From Pseudomonadota bacterium (GTDB taxonomy: Bacteria; Pseudomonadota; Gammaproteobacteria; Pseudomonadales; Oceanobacteraceae), in the NCBI GenBank assembly GCA_030145845.1, contig JAIXHJ010000001.1:434001-498000 (forward strand): DNA of 64,000 nucleotides. The letters are read 5' to 3'. The first letter of the stretch is position 1, and each line of letters starts with the position of its first letter. The position numbers and the translations under genes were made by a program. Below are positions 17,996 to 26,801 of this stretch, in pieces. The notes below the pieces were generated by a model. The model was not told the DNA's origin, ran no database searches, and saw only the letters and a list, made by a program, of their open reading frames with translations.

Positions 17996-19525
17996 ATGTG
18001 CGGAATAGTGGGTATCGTCTCCAAAACCCATGTTAACCAGGCCATCTATGATGCCCTGACAGTCTTGCAGCACCGTGGCCAGGATGCCGCCGGTATCGTT
18101 ACCAGTGAAGAGAACAAGCTCTACCTGCGTAAGGACAACGGTCTGGTAAAGGATGTGTTCCGCACGCGGCATATGAAACGCCTGATCGGCAATATCGGTA
18201 TCGGCCACGTCCGTTACCCGACCGCCGGCTCGTCCAGTTCTGCGGAAGCGCAGCCGTTTTATGTGAACTCGCCCTACGGTATTACGCTGGCACACAACGG
18301 TAACCTCACCAACGCCGAGCAGCTGGCCGAAGATATCTACCGCGAAGACCTGCGCCACATCAACACCACCTCGGATTCTGAAGTTCTGCTGAATATTTTT
18401 GCTCACGAGCTGCAGCAGCAGAAGCACAGCCTGAAACCGACCCCGGAAATGATTTTCAACGCCATTGCCCGTGTGCATAAGCGGGTACGTGGCGGTTACG
18501 CCGTGGTGGCCCTGATTGCCGGTTATGGCATCGTCGCTTTCCGTGACCCGCACGGCATCCGTCCGGCTGTCTTCGGCCGTCGTGATACCGCAGAAGGTTC
18601 AGAATATATGGTGGCGTCAGAATCGGTGGCGCTGGATGCCCTCGATTTTAAACTCGAGCGTGATATTGCGCCGGGTGAAGCCATTGTGATTACTGAACAG
18701 GGTGAACTCTTTACCCAGCAGTGTGCGGAATACAGTGTGCTCACGCCGTGTATTTTTGAACATGTATATTTTGCCCGTGCCGATTCCATTATGGATGGCA
18801 TTGCCGTGTATAAAGCGCGCCTGCGTATGGGTGAAAAACTGGCCGATAAAATCATGCGCGAACACGCCGATCATGATATCGATGTGGTGATTCCGATTCC
18901 GGATACCAGCCGTTCGTCGGCGCTGGAACTGGCCAACCGCCTGGGCGTTAAATACCGTGAAGGTTTCATGAAAAACCGCTACATCGGGCGGACCTTTATT
19001 ATGCCCGGACAACAGCAGCGTAAAAAATCAGTGAAACAGAAACTGAATGCGCTGGATCTGGAATTCCGCGGTAAAAATGTGCTGCTGGTCGATGACTCCA
19101 TCGTGCGCGGCACCACCTGTGAGCAGATTATTGAAATGGCGCGTGAAGCGGGTGCGAAAAAAGTGTATTTCGCTTCGGCGGCACCGGCAGTGCGTTATCC
19201 GAACGTATACGGTATTGATATGCCGGCAAAAGAAGAATTCATTGCCAATAACCGCAGTACGGAAGAAATTGCCAGAGAGATCGGTGCTGACTGGCTGATC
19301 TATCAGGACCTGGATGATCTGATTCAGTCCTGTGTTGAAGGCAGTAAAACGGAAGCCCGCGCCTTTGACTGTTCCGTATTTACCGGTGAATACGTTACCG
19401 GTGATGTGGATGATGCCTATTTTGCCCATCTGTCAGAGCTGCGTAACGACGCTTCCAAAGGCAAACGTGCCGACATGGAAAATGTTGGTATCGATCTGCA
19501 TAACGAAGCCGAATCTGAGTCCTGA
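17996..19525 (+). CDS. purF: Amidophosphoribosyltransferase
   Basis: 509 residues. First committed step of purine synthesis: glutamine-dependent amination of PRPP. The mature N-terminal nucleophile is Cys2 (MCGIVGIV), followed by the class II glutamine amidotransferase domain ([20 protein letters not shown]) and a phosphoribosyltransferase domain with the PRPP loop [13 protein letters not shown] (about residues 361-373). Shine-Dalgarno TTGAGGT. In a cvpA-purF-metZ run as in Pseudomonas. Confidence 0.98.
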   Translation: MCGIVGIVSKTHVNQAIYDALTVLQHRGQDAAGIVTSEENKLYLRKDNGLVKDVFRTRHMKRLIGNIGIGHVRYPTAGSSSSAEAQPFYVNSPYGITLAHNGNLTNAEQLAEDIYREDLRHINTTSDSEVLLNIFAHELQQQKHSLKPTPEMIFNAIARVHKRVRGGYAVVALIAGYGIVAFRDPHGIRPAVFGRRDTAEGSEYMVASESVALDALDFKLERDIAPGEAIVITEQGELFTQQCAEYSVLTPCIFEHVYFARADSIMDGIAVYKARLRMGEKLADKIMREHADHDIDVVIPIPDTSRSSALELANRLGVKYREGFMKNRYIGRTFIMPGQQQRKKSVKQKLNALDLEFRGKNVLLVDDSIVRGTTCEQIIEMAREAGAKKVYFASAAPAVRYPNVYGIDMPAKEEFIANNRSTEEIAREIGADWLIYQDLDDLIQSCVEGSKTEARAFDCSVFTGEYVTGDVDDAYFAHLSELRNDASKGKRADMENVGIDLHNEAESES

Positions 19526-19542
19526 GTGGGGACTGACCTGAT

Positions 19543-20757
19543 ATGAAAGATTTTTCTGAATTTAATGACCGCTACCAGTCTGATCTGGACGGTTGTTCGT
19601 TTGATACCCTGGCCATCCGTGCCGGCCAGCAGCGCACTGCAGAATGCGAGCATGCGGAAGCAATTTTCCCGACCAGCAGCTATGTATTTAATTCTGCAGC
19701 GGAAGCCGCGGCGCGTTTTGCCGGGGAGTCGGAAGGAAACGTGTATTCACGTTACACCAACCCGACCGTGCGTACGTTTGAACAGCGGCTGGCAGCCCTG
19801 GAAGGTGCGGAAGCTGCTGCGGCAACTTCATCCGGTATGGCGGCCATTTATGCGGTGGCTATTTCGCAGCTGAAAGCCGGTGATCATCTGATCTGTTCTG
19901 CCAGTGTGTTCGGCAGTACCATTAAGGTTTTTGAGGCGTATCTGCGCAAATTCGGCGTGGATATCGACTATGCGGATCTGCTGGATCTGAAGGACTGGCA
20001 GAATAAAATCCGTCCGCAGACGAAAATGCTGTTTCTGGAGTCACCGTCCAATCCGCTGAATGACGTCGCCGATATTCCGGCGTTGGCGGGAATTGCTCAT
20101 CAGGCCGGAGCACTGCTGGTTGTCGATAACTGCTTCTGCACGCCGGCGATTCAGCAGCCGCTGAAACTGGGTGCGGATATTGTGGTGCATTCTGCAACCA
20201 AATATATCGACGGTCAGGGCCGTTGTGTTGGTGGTGCCGTTGTCAGCTCACAGGAACTGGTGGAACCGGTCATCGGTGTGCTGCGTTCGGCGGGGCCGAC
20301 CATGAGTCCTTTCAATGCCTGGGTGTTCACCAAGGGGCTGGAAACCCTGTCTCTGCGGATGAAAGCACACAGCGAAAATGCGCTGGCACTGGCGCAGTGG
20401 CTGGAAGCCCATCCGCAGGTGAAAAAAGTGAATTACTGTGGTCTGCCATCGCATCCGGGCCATGCCCTGGCGCAGAAGCAGCAGTCCATGTTCGGCGGTG
20501 TGCTGTCGTTTGAAGTGCATGGCGGAAAGGACGAAGCCTGGAAGGTGGTGGATGCCACACGCATGATTTCCATTACCGCAAATCTCGGTGATGTGAAAAC
20601 CACCATTACGCATCCGGGCAGCACCACTCATGGTCGTCTGAGTGAGGCCGAGAGGCTGAAAGCCGGTATTTCCCAGGCTCTGCTGCGGGTTGCTGTGGGG
20701 CTGGAAGATATCGAAGATATCAAGCGCGATCTGGGCCGCGGGCTGGATGCGCTGTAA
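19543..20757 (+). CDS. metZ: O-succinylhomoserine sulfhydrylase
   Basis: 404 residues, gamma-family Cys/Met-metabolism PLP enzyme. The PLP lysine is K220 in SATKYIDGQG; YSRYTNPTVR near residue 68 and TSSGMAAI near residue 97 are family motifs. The assignment as MetZ (direct sulfhydrylation of O-succinylhomoserine to homocysteine) rather than MetB rests on position after purF, the Pseudomonas arrangement, and on overall similarity. It ends at a strong terminator. Confidence 0.93.
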   Translation: MKDFSEFNDRYQSDLDGCSFDTLAIRAGQQRTAECEHAEAIFPTSSYVFNSAAEAAARFAGESEGNVYSRYTNPTVRTFEQRLAALEGAEAAAATSSGMAAIYAVAISQLKAGDHLICSASVFGSTIKVFEAYLRKFGVDIDYADLLDLKDWQNKIRPQTKMLFLESPSNPLNDVADIPALAGIAHQAGALLVVDNCFCTPAIQQPLKLGADIVVHSATKYIDGQGRCVGGAVVSSQELVEPVIGVLRSAGPTMSPFNAWVFTKGLETLSLRMKAHSENALALAQWLEAHPQVKKVNYCGLPSHPGHALAQKQQSMFGGVLSFEVHGGKDEAWKVVDATRMISITANLGDVKTTITHPGSTTHGRLSEAERLKAGISQALLRVAVGLEDIEDIKRDLGRGLDAL

Positions 20758-20774
20758 GTGCTCCGGCATTGAAC

Positions 20775-20802
20775 AAAAGGAGGCTCATGCCTCCTTTTTT
20801 AT
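20775..20802 (+). terminator. Intrinsic terminator after metZ
   Basis: Stem AAGGAGGC/GCCTCCTT (20777-20784 and 20789-20796), tetraloop TCAT, followed by a continuous T-run. It closes the long leu-to-met region. Confidence 0.93.
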
Positions 20803-20978
20803 TGCCTGCTGCAGACGGCAGGAGCTGAGGAATTCAATGGCCGCGGCTTTTATTGGCAGCATGGTCCGTCTCCCGCGCTGAATAATGTGATGGCTTTACA
20901 AACCCTGTCGATCAGTCTTTTGCCTTCCGCCCGCAGTCCATTATCCTGAACGCTGTGCTTTCTGATCAGGATGTTTTC

Positions 20979-21905
20979 ATGTCTCCGGCTGTTTCCCGCG
21001 TACTCAGACAACTTAATGACGTTATTCTCGGTAAAGAAGAACAGATAAAACTCGCGCTCAGTTGTCTGCTGGCCAGAGGACACCTGCTGATTGAAGATCT
21101 TCCCGGTATGGGCAAAACCACATTGTCGCATGCGCTGGCGGGGGTGCTGGGGCTGGAATACAAGCGTATTCAGTTCACCTCGGATCTTCTGCCGGCCGAT
21201 ATTCTCGGTGTCAGTATTTTTGAGCGTGAAGCCGGTACCGAAGCCGGCCGTTTCCGCTTTCACCCCGGTCCGGTGTTTACTCAGGTGCTGCTGGCGGATG
21301 AAATTAACCGCGCCACACCGAAAGCCCAGAGTGCGCTGCTGGAAGCGATGGAAGAAGGGCAGGTCACCATTGAGGGTGAAACACGGCCTCTGCCACAGCC
21401 GTTTTTCGTTATTGCCACTCAGAACCCGGTGTCGCAGTCGGGCACCTTCCCGTTGCCCGAGTCGCAGCTTGACCGCTTCCTGATGCGTATTCAGCTGGGC
21501 TATCCCGACCCGCAGGCGGAACGTGAACTGCTGGAAGGTAAAGACCGCCGCGCTATGGCGTCTGCGCTGCAGGCGGAGCTCAGCAATGAAGAGCTGGCAC
21601 AGCTGCAGCAACAGGTAAAGCAGGTGAAGGCATCGGCATCAGTGCTGGATTATCTGCAGCGCATTATTGCCTTTACCCGCTACGAAGGCGGTTATCAGTA
21701 TGGTCTGTCGCCGCGTGGCGCCCTGGCTCTGCTGCACAGTGCGAAGGCCTGGGCTCTGGTGGATGGTGGCCGTGAATACCTGCTGCCGGAAGACGTGCAG
21801 GCGGTACTGGCAGCCGTGGTCGATCACCGTCTGGCCGAGGCGGCGGATGGCGGTGCCCACAGTGTGTCGCAGCGTATCCTCAATGCGGTACCGGTTCTGC
21901 TCTGA
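20979..21905 (+). CDS. MoxR-family AAA+ ATPase
   Basis: 308 residues. Walker A DLPGMGKTT, Walker B LLADEINRATPKAQSALLEA, sensor ATQNPVSQSGTFPLPESQLDRF: a textbook MoxR ATPase. The ATG at 20979 follows AGGATG at a good distance; a GTG at 20955 would add 8 residues. It starts a tight three-gene operon with DUF58 and transglutaminase genes (1-base and 8-base overlaps), an arrangement common in proteobacteria. MoxR proteins act as chaperones or assembly ATPases with vWA-type partners; the client is unknown. Confidence 0.93.
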   Translation: MSPAVSRVLRQLNDVILGKEEQIKLALSCLLARGHLLIEDLPGMGKTTLSHALAGVLGLEYKRIQFTSDLLPADILGVSIFEREAGTEAGRFRFHPGPVFTQVLLADEINRATPKAQSALLEAMEEGQVTIEGETRPLPQPFFVIATQNPVSQSGTFPLPESQLDRFLMRIQLGYPDPQAERELLEGKDRRAMASALQAELSNEELAQLQQQVKQVKASASVLDYLQRIIAFTRYEGGYQYGLSPRGALALLHSAKAWALVDGGREYLLPEDVQAVLAAVVDHRLAEAADGGAHSVSQRILNAVPVLL

Positions 21906-22888
21906 TGAAGCTTCCGCAACGCTGGCAACAGCGCTGGGCCCGCTGGCTGGATAAACGGATTCCGCCCGCGGCTGAAATCACCCTTGGTCACCGCTCAATT
22001 TTTATTCTGCCGACCCGCACCGGGCTGCTGTTTATCCTGCTGTTATTGCTGCTGCTGGTCACGGCGATCAACTACCAGAACAGTCTGATTTATGCGCTGG
22101 CGTTCTGGCTGTTCAGCGTCGGGCTGGCTTCGATGCTGTTCACCTTCCGCAATATTGCCGGTCTGACTCTGTCGGCCGGGCATATGAATCCGGTCTTTGC
22201 CGGCGAGACCGCAGAGCTGCCGCTGCGCCTGTCGTCTGCTCACGGACGCTGGCACGAGGCGGTGGAAATCGCCTGGCCGGATAATCCGCCGGTGATCGCC
22301 GACGCCGGCCCGTCGCAGTCGCCGCTGCTGGCGCTCAGTTACCGTACCCGCCGCCGGGGCCCGGTTAAGCCCGGCCGGCTGCGTATCGACAGCTGTTTCC
22401 CGCTGGGTCTGTTTCACGTCTGGAGCTGGGTACGTCCTGAATATCAGGGGCTGGTGTACCCGGCACCGGAATCGGTTCCGTTTGTGTTTGCCGCCGGCGA
22501 AGCCGGGGATCAGATTGCCGGTGCGCCGGCCAGTCAGTCCGGCCAGCAGGATTTTCATGGCCTGCGTGGTTATCAGCCGGGGGATTCCATGCGCATCATT
22601 GCCTGGAAGCAGGTCGCGCAGGGACGCGGGCTGGTGAGTAAGGATTTCGACCACGATGAAGGCGCCACCTGCTGGCTGGACTGGGAGGTACTGGCACCTC
22701 TGCCGGCGGAAACCCGTCTGTCACGTCTTACCGGCTGGGTGCTGGAGGCAGAGCAGCGGCACTGGCGTTATGGTCTGCGCCTGCCGGGTGTTGAAATTGC
22801 GCCGGATAACACAGAAGTTCACCGTGACCGTTGCCTGACAGCGCTGGCGTTGTACGGCCTGGATGACGGGGGGCGTGGTCATGCGTGA
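21905..22888 (+). CDS. DUF58 domain protein (vWA-like MoxR partner)
   Basis: 327 residues. Two hydrophobic segments near the N-terminus (about 37-56 and 58-80), then a soluble part with the DUF58 signature around residues 213-240 (DFHGLRGYQPGDSMRIIAWKQ is the conserved stretch, positions about 217-237). DUF58 proteins are distant von Willebrand A relatives coded beside MoxR. The TGATG junction overlaps the MoxR stop by one base, so the two are almost certainly coupled. Confidence 0.9.
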   Translation: MKLPQRWQQRWARWLDKRIPPAAEITLGHRSIFILPTRTGLLFILLLLLLLVTAINYQNSLIYALAFWLFSVGLASMLFTFRNIAGLTLSAGHMNPVFAGETAELPLRLSSAHGRWHEAVEIAWPDNPPVIADAGPSQSPLLALSYRTRRRGPVKPGRLRIDSCFPLGLFHVWSWVRPEYQGLVYPAPESVPFVFAAGEAGDQIAGAPASQSGQQDFHGLRGYQPGDSMRIIAWKQVAQGRGLVSKDFDHDEGATCWLDWEVLAPLPAETRLSRLTGWVLEAEQRHWRYGLRLPGVEIAPDNTEVHRDRCLTALALYGLDDGGRGHA

Positions 22889-24881
22889 TACCCAGATTCC
22901 GCGCGAGGCTTTGCCCTGGCTGCTGGCGGCCCAGGCCGGCAGTCTGGTGCTGCATATTTCCCATCTGCCGCTGTGGATGTGGTTATTGGCGGCGGCGGTT
23001 GCAGGCTGGCGCTGGCTGATTCACACCGGCCGGGTGGCTTATCCCGGCCGCCGGCTGAAAGCGCTGGCGGTGGTGGCGGCCAGTGCTGGCGTGATCCTGA
23101 CGTTCTGGCGCAGTTTTGCCCTGGAAAGTGCCACCGCTTTTCTGGTCGCCGCAGCCTTGCTGAAACTGCTGGAAATGCGTTACCGGCGCGATGGTTATGT
23201 AGTCGTTTTCCTCAGTTGTTTCGTGCTGGCGGTAGGTTTTCTGTTTCATCAGGATATTCTCGCCGGGCTGTACGGTCTGCTGTGTGTGTGGCTGCTGATG
23301 TCGGCTTTACTGGCGCTGCACCGGCACTTTTCCTCCGCCCGCCAGGCGAAGAGAAGTGTTCAGCGTCAGGCCGGCACGATTCTGCTGGTGTCATTGCCGC
23401 TTATGCTGGTGCTGTATTTTCTCTTCCCGCGGCTGAGTCCGCTGTGGGGGTTTAACCTGCACTCCGGCGAAGCCCGTACCGGCCTGTCGGAAACCATGGC
23501 GCCGGGGGATATTGCGCGCCTGGGTCAGTCGGATGAGCTGGCGTTCCGGGTCACTTTTACTGATGGCCGTATCCCGCCACGCCAGGAGCTTTACTGGCGG
23601 GCACTGGTGCTGGATCAGTATGACGGCCGGCAGTGGAAACCTTTTGCTCCGCCGGCGGCTATTGACTGGTACCGGGCTGCCCCGGCGGCCGTCACAGACG
23701 ACCGTTCGCTGTACGCGTATGAAATTATTCAGGAGCCGACCGGCAAACGCTGGTTGTTTGCCCTGCGTGGCGTCAGTGCGGCCGAAGCCGGTACTGGCGT
23801 GACGGATCAAGGCATGCTGGTATCGCGGCGGCCGGTGCATAACCGTATCCGCTACCGGGCGCAGTCGTGGCCGGCAACCCCTCTGCAGGCGGAGGGGCTG
23901 ACAGCGGTCGGGCAACGTCTGGCGCTGTCATTACCACGCAGTGTGAATCCGCAGAGCCGGGCGTTTGCCGCACAGCTGCGCCAAGAGCACAGCAGCGATG
24001 AGGATTTTATCCAGACGCTGCTCAGTTATTTCCGCGACAATGCATTTTATTACACGCTGAAACCGGATGTACTCGGCAGCAACGATATTGATGAGTTTCT
24101 GTTTTCGTCGCGCCGTGGCTTCTGTGCTCATTATGCCGGGGCGTTGGTTTTTCTTGCCCGCAGCGCCGGTATTCCGGCCAGGGTTGTTGCCGGTTATCAG
24201 GGCGGTGAATGGAATGCGGAAGAAGGTTATCTGACCGTACGCCAGTACGACGCCCACGCCTGGGCCGAAGTGTGGCTGGCGGGGCAGGGTTGGGTGCGGG
24301 TTGATCCGACAGCCGCCGTAGCGCCGGAGCGGATTGAATATGGCCTGGAGCAGGCGGTAGCTGATGAAGGGAGTTTTCTCGAAGATCAGGTTTTTTCGGC
24401 GCAGAAACTGAAAGGTATCAACTGGCTGAACAGGCTGCGGCTGGAATTCGACAGTCTCAATTATTACTGGCAGCGCTGGGTACTGGCCTACGACGGCGAG
24501 CGGCAGAAAGGGTTTCTCAGCGGGGTACTGGGGCTGAAAGATTATAAAACCGGTCTCGTTCTGTTAGGCAGCAGCTTTTTTGTCTTCTTTCTGCTGGCAT
24601 CGGTCGTTCTGTGGTGGAAAAGCCGGCCGCCGGCACAATCGCCTTTTATGCGTGCGTGGCGCTTACTGCAGCAGCGCGGCGCCAGAGCCGGCGTTGTTGC
24701 CATGGGCAGCGATACGCCATCGGTTTATCTGCAGCGGCTGGCTGAGCAGCAGCCACTGATCCGCGATGAACTGCTGCAGCTGCGGCAGGATATTAATCAG
24801 CTGCTGTATCAGCACGAGGATGCGCAGCGGCTGGCGGGGCTTGTGCGGCGGCTGCGCCGGCTGGCGAAGCGGATTAAATAA
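22881..24881 (+). CDS. tgpA: Membrane transglutaminase (TgpA-like)
   Basis: 666 residues. About five N-terminal membrane helices (residues 10-190), a large periplasmic region with a transglutaminase-like core, one further membrane helix (about 560-580) and a cytoplasmic tail. The papain-type triad is visible: C415 in RRGFCAHYA, H459 in YDAHAWAEVW and D475 in VRVDPTAA. This matches TgpA of Pseudomonas aeruginosa (DUF3488 plus transglutaminase core), which is essential there. The start at 22881 overlaps DUF58 by 8 bases. Its stop abuts the stop of the convergent next gene with no spacer. Confidence 0.92.
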   Translation: MRDTQIPREALPWLLAAQAGSLVLHISHLPLWMWLLAAAVAGWRWLIHTGRVAYPGRRLKALAVVAASAGVILTFWRSFALESATAFLVAAALLKLLEMRYRRDGYVVVFLSCFVLAVGFLFHQDILAGLYGLLCVWLLMSALLALHRHFSSARQAKRSVQRQAGTILLVSLPLMLVLYFLFPRLSPLWGFNLHSGEARTGLSETMAPGDIARLGQSDELAFRVTFTDGRIPPRQELYWRALVLDQYDGRQWKPFAPPAAIDWYRAAPAAVTDDRSLYAYEIIQEPTGKRWLFALRGVSAAEAGTGVTDQGMLVSRRPVHNRIRYRAQSWPATPLQAEGLTAVGQRLALSLPRSVNPQSRAFAAQLRQEHSSDEDFIQTLLSYFRDNAFYYTLKPDVLGSNDIDEFLFSSRRGFCAHYAGALVFLARSAGIPARVVAGYQGGEWNAEEGYLTVRQYDAHAWAEVWLAGQGWVRVDPTAAVAPERIEYGLEQAVADEGSFLEDQVFSAQKLKGINWLNRLRLEFDSLNYYWQRWVLAYDGERQKGFLSGVLGLKDYKTGLVLLGSSFFVFFLLASVVLWWKSRPPAQSPFMRAWRLLQQRGARAGVVAMGSDTPSVYLQRLAEQQPLIRDELLQLRQDINQLLYQHEDAQRLAGLVRRLRRLAKRIK

Positions 24882-25535
24882 TTATTCTCCGGTGCCGGTG
24901 CTGTCCGGCCAGGCGCAGAAACAGCCGCTGCCGGCCACATTCACAAACGGACCATAACCATCCCCCTGCAGTGAGCGGACGATATTCGGGAAAAAATCAT
25001 CGTTGGCGACGGTGCACAGGGCACCGAAACCATAAGCACCGAAGTAACCCAGCTGCATATCCGGGCCATACAGGGCCAGCCCCGGGCTGGCAGGGATGCT
25101 AAGCCCCTGCGGCGCTCTCTGCACGGCCATGCGGTGGCCATTCAGCTCGCGGAAGCGCTGCAGATCCCCGTCACTGGCCGAGGGCGGCGCAATGACCAGA
25201 ATCCGCAGCTGCTGCTCATTGAATGCGGCTACCAGACCATCAAAATGACGCTGACTGATCTGATTACACAGGCAACCGGGATTCCAGAAATGCAGCAGGG
25301 TAATCTGTCCCGGGGCCGGCTCAGCGAGCTGGCTGAGCAGAGGTGTCAGGCTGGCGGCAGCAGAAGCCGGGCGCCAGAATGCGGGATCGTCGCCGGTCTC
25401 CACAAAGGGTCTGACATTCTTCTGCTGGAACCACCACAGGCCGGCCAGTGTTGCAATCAGCCAGACGACCAGCAGAACCGAGATCAGAATGGCTAAGGCT
25501 GGTGAGGGAGAATCGGTCCGGCTGTCTGTGGTCAT
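24882..25535 (-). CDS. Membrane-anchored thioredoxin-fold protein (DUF6436-like)
   Basis: 217 residues: a short N-terminus, one membrane helix (about 14-36) and a periplasmic thioredoxin-like domain with LLHFWNPGCLCNQISQRHF, where CLC replaces a normal CxxC, and a second Cys pair near the C-terminus (GCFCAW). I take it as DUF6436-like, a family with no assigned role. The start MTTDSRTD at 25535 is chosen because the upstream in-frame extension runs into the divergent thioredoxin gene's promoter region and coding sequence. Confidence 0.75.
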   Translation of the reverse strand: MTTDSRTDSPSPALAILISVLLVVWLIATLAGLWWFQQKNVRPFVETGDDPAFWRPASAAASLTPLLSQLAEPAPGQITLLHFWNPGCLCNQISQRHFDGLVAAFNEQQLRILVIAPPSASDGDLQRFRELNGHRMAVQRAPQGLSIPASPGLALYGPDMQLGYFGAYGFGALCTVANDDFFPNIVRSLQGDGYGPFVNVAGSGCFCAWPDSTGTGE

Positions 25536-25652
25536 AAAGCATCCGCGGCTGGTAAGGCGTTCAATGAGAGCCAGTATAACGGATCTGACGCTTGAAATCG
25601 GCTCCGGCAGGCGCCACATCAGAAGGCAGATAACGCAGGAGAAAATACCGTA

Positions 25653-26546
25653 ATGAGCGTGACTGAAAACACCAGCCCATGGATCAGTGTGAGCAGTGAA
25701 GGTGATTTTGACCGTTTGCTTGAACAAAGTCGTGTGCCGCTGCTGGTGGATTTCTGGGCGTCCTGGTGCGCTCCCTGCCGGGCATTAATGCCGCTGCTGG
25801 AAAAACTGGCTACAGAGCTGCAGGGGCAGATTCTGCTGCTGAAAGTGAATGCTGATGAGCAACCTGAACTGGCAGCGCGCTATGCGGTGCGCAGTCTGCC
25901 GACGGTGAAACTGTTCCGTGACGGGCAGGTGGCGGATGAATTCATGGGCGCACTGCCGGAAGGTCAGATCCGGGCGTTTCTCGATCCTTATATTGATCAT
26001 GAATATGACCGTCTGCTGGCGTTGGCTCAGCAGGATCTCGATGCCGGTGAATACGCAGCCGGGCTGGAAAAACTCAGGCAGGCGGTTGCTCTGGCACCGG
26101 CTGAGGCACGGGTGGTGCTGAGCCTGCTGAATGCCTTGTTGCAGCGGGCGCAGTCAGCTCCTGCACAGGCTGAGGATTGTCTGGCCGAGGCAGGCAGCCT
26201 GATTGAGCAGTCGCAGCTGGCGTTGCAGCGTGACCCCGGATTTATTCAGGCCTGTTCCCGCCTGCATCTGCTGCGGGCCGGGCAGGGTGGCGATGATCCG
26301 CAGGAGCTGCGTCAGGCCGCAGAACAGGGGGATGCAGAAGCAGCGGTCAGACTGGCCGGGCAGCTGGCATCATCGGGTCAGGAGGCGGCTGCGCTGCAGT
26401 TCCTGCTGGATCTGCTGCAGCCGGGTAAGCTGAGTGGTGAGGCAAAAGACCGGGTACGTAAAAGTCTGATTGATCTGCTTAATACGCTGCCGGACCGGGA
26501 AATGGCCAATCACTACCGCCGCCGCCTGTTTGCTCTGCTGCATTAA
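25653..26546 (+). CDS. cnoX: Thioredoxin-TPR chaperedoxin (CnoX/YbbN-like)
   Basis: 297 residues: an N-terminal thioredoxin domain (about 1-115) with the complete WCAPC active site (C39/C42) and cis-proline segment SLPTVKLF, then a TPR-like all-alpha C-terminal domain (about 120-297). This is the YbbN/CnoX architecture, a holdase that protects proteins from oxidative aggregation. E. coli CnoX lacks one active-site cysteine, whereas this protein keeps both, so real disulfide reductase activity is likely (inference). Monocistronic with a strong terminator. Confidence 0.92.
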   Translation: MSVTENTSPWISVSSEGDFDRLLEQSRVPLLVDFWASWCAPCRALMPLLEKLATELQGQILLLKVNADEQPELAARYAVRSLPTVKLFRDGQVADEFMGALPEGQIRAFLDPYIDHEYDRLLALAQQDLDAGEYAAGLEKLRQAVALAPAEARVVLSLLNALLQRAQSAPAQAEDCLAEAGSLIEQSQLALQRDPGFIQACSRLHLLRAGQGGDDPQELRQAAEQGDAEAAVRLAGQLASSGQEAAALQFLLDLLQPGKLSGEAKDRVRKSLIDLLNTLPDREMANHYRRRLFALLH

Positions 26547-26602
26547 TGTTGCACGGCAGCCGTTATTATTTCTGTTATTGGGTGGTGTTAAACCGTCACG
26601 GC

Positions 26603-26630
26603 AATACCACTGTCAGTCAGTGGTATTTTT
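26603..26630 (+). terminator. Intrinsic terminator after cnoX-like gene
   Basis: A perfect 10-bp stem AATACCACTG/CAGTGGTATT (26603-26612 and 26618-26627), 5-base loop, followed by T's. Confidence 0.92.
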
Positions 26631-26739
26631 CAGATCACCGGGTGCAACCAATATTTATTCCATGAATATTTCCGTTGCTTGTTAATATTTTTAATTTTAT
26701 TGATCTTAGGCGTTGGTCGAAGGCCATTGCCGGCAAAAT

Positions 26740-26788
26740 CATTACGTATTACCTGAATGGCATACTAATATAAAAGAAATACGTAATG
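26740..26788 (+). promoter_or_regulatory. Pair of operator-like 11-bp inverted repeats before the GGDEF gene
   Basis: CATTACGTATT (26740-26750) and its exact reverse complement AATACGTAATG (26778-26788) flank an AT-rich stretch holding a -10-like TATAAA (26769-26774). Each arm is itself nearly palindromic around TACGTA, differing by one base from ATTACGTAAT, so this could be two binding sites for a dimeric regulator spaced 37 bp centre to centre. The right arm ends 13 bases before the ATG at 26802. Confidence 0.55.
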
Positions 26789-26801
26789 GCTTATATTGCT
26801 G

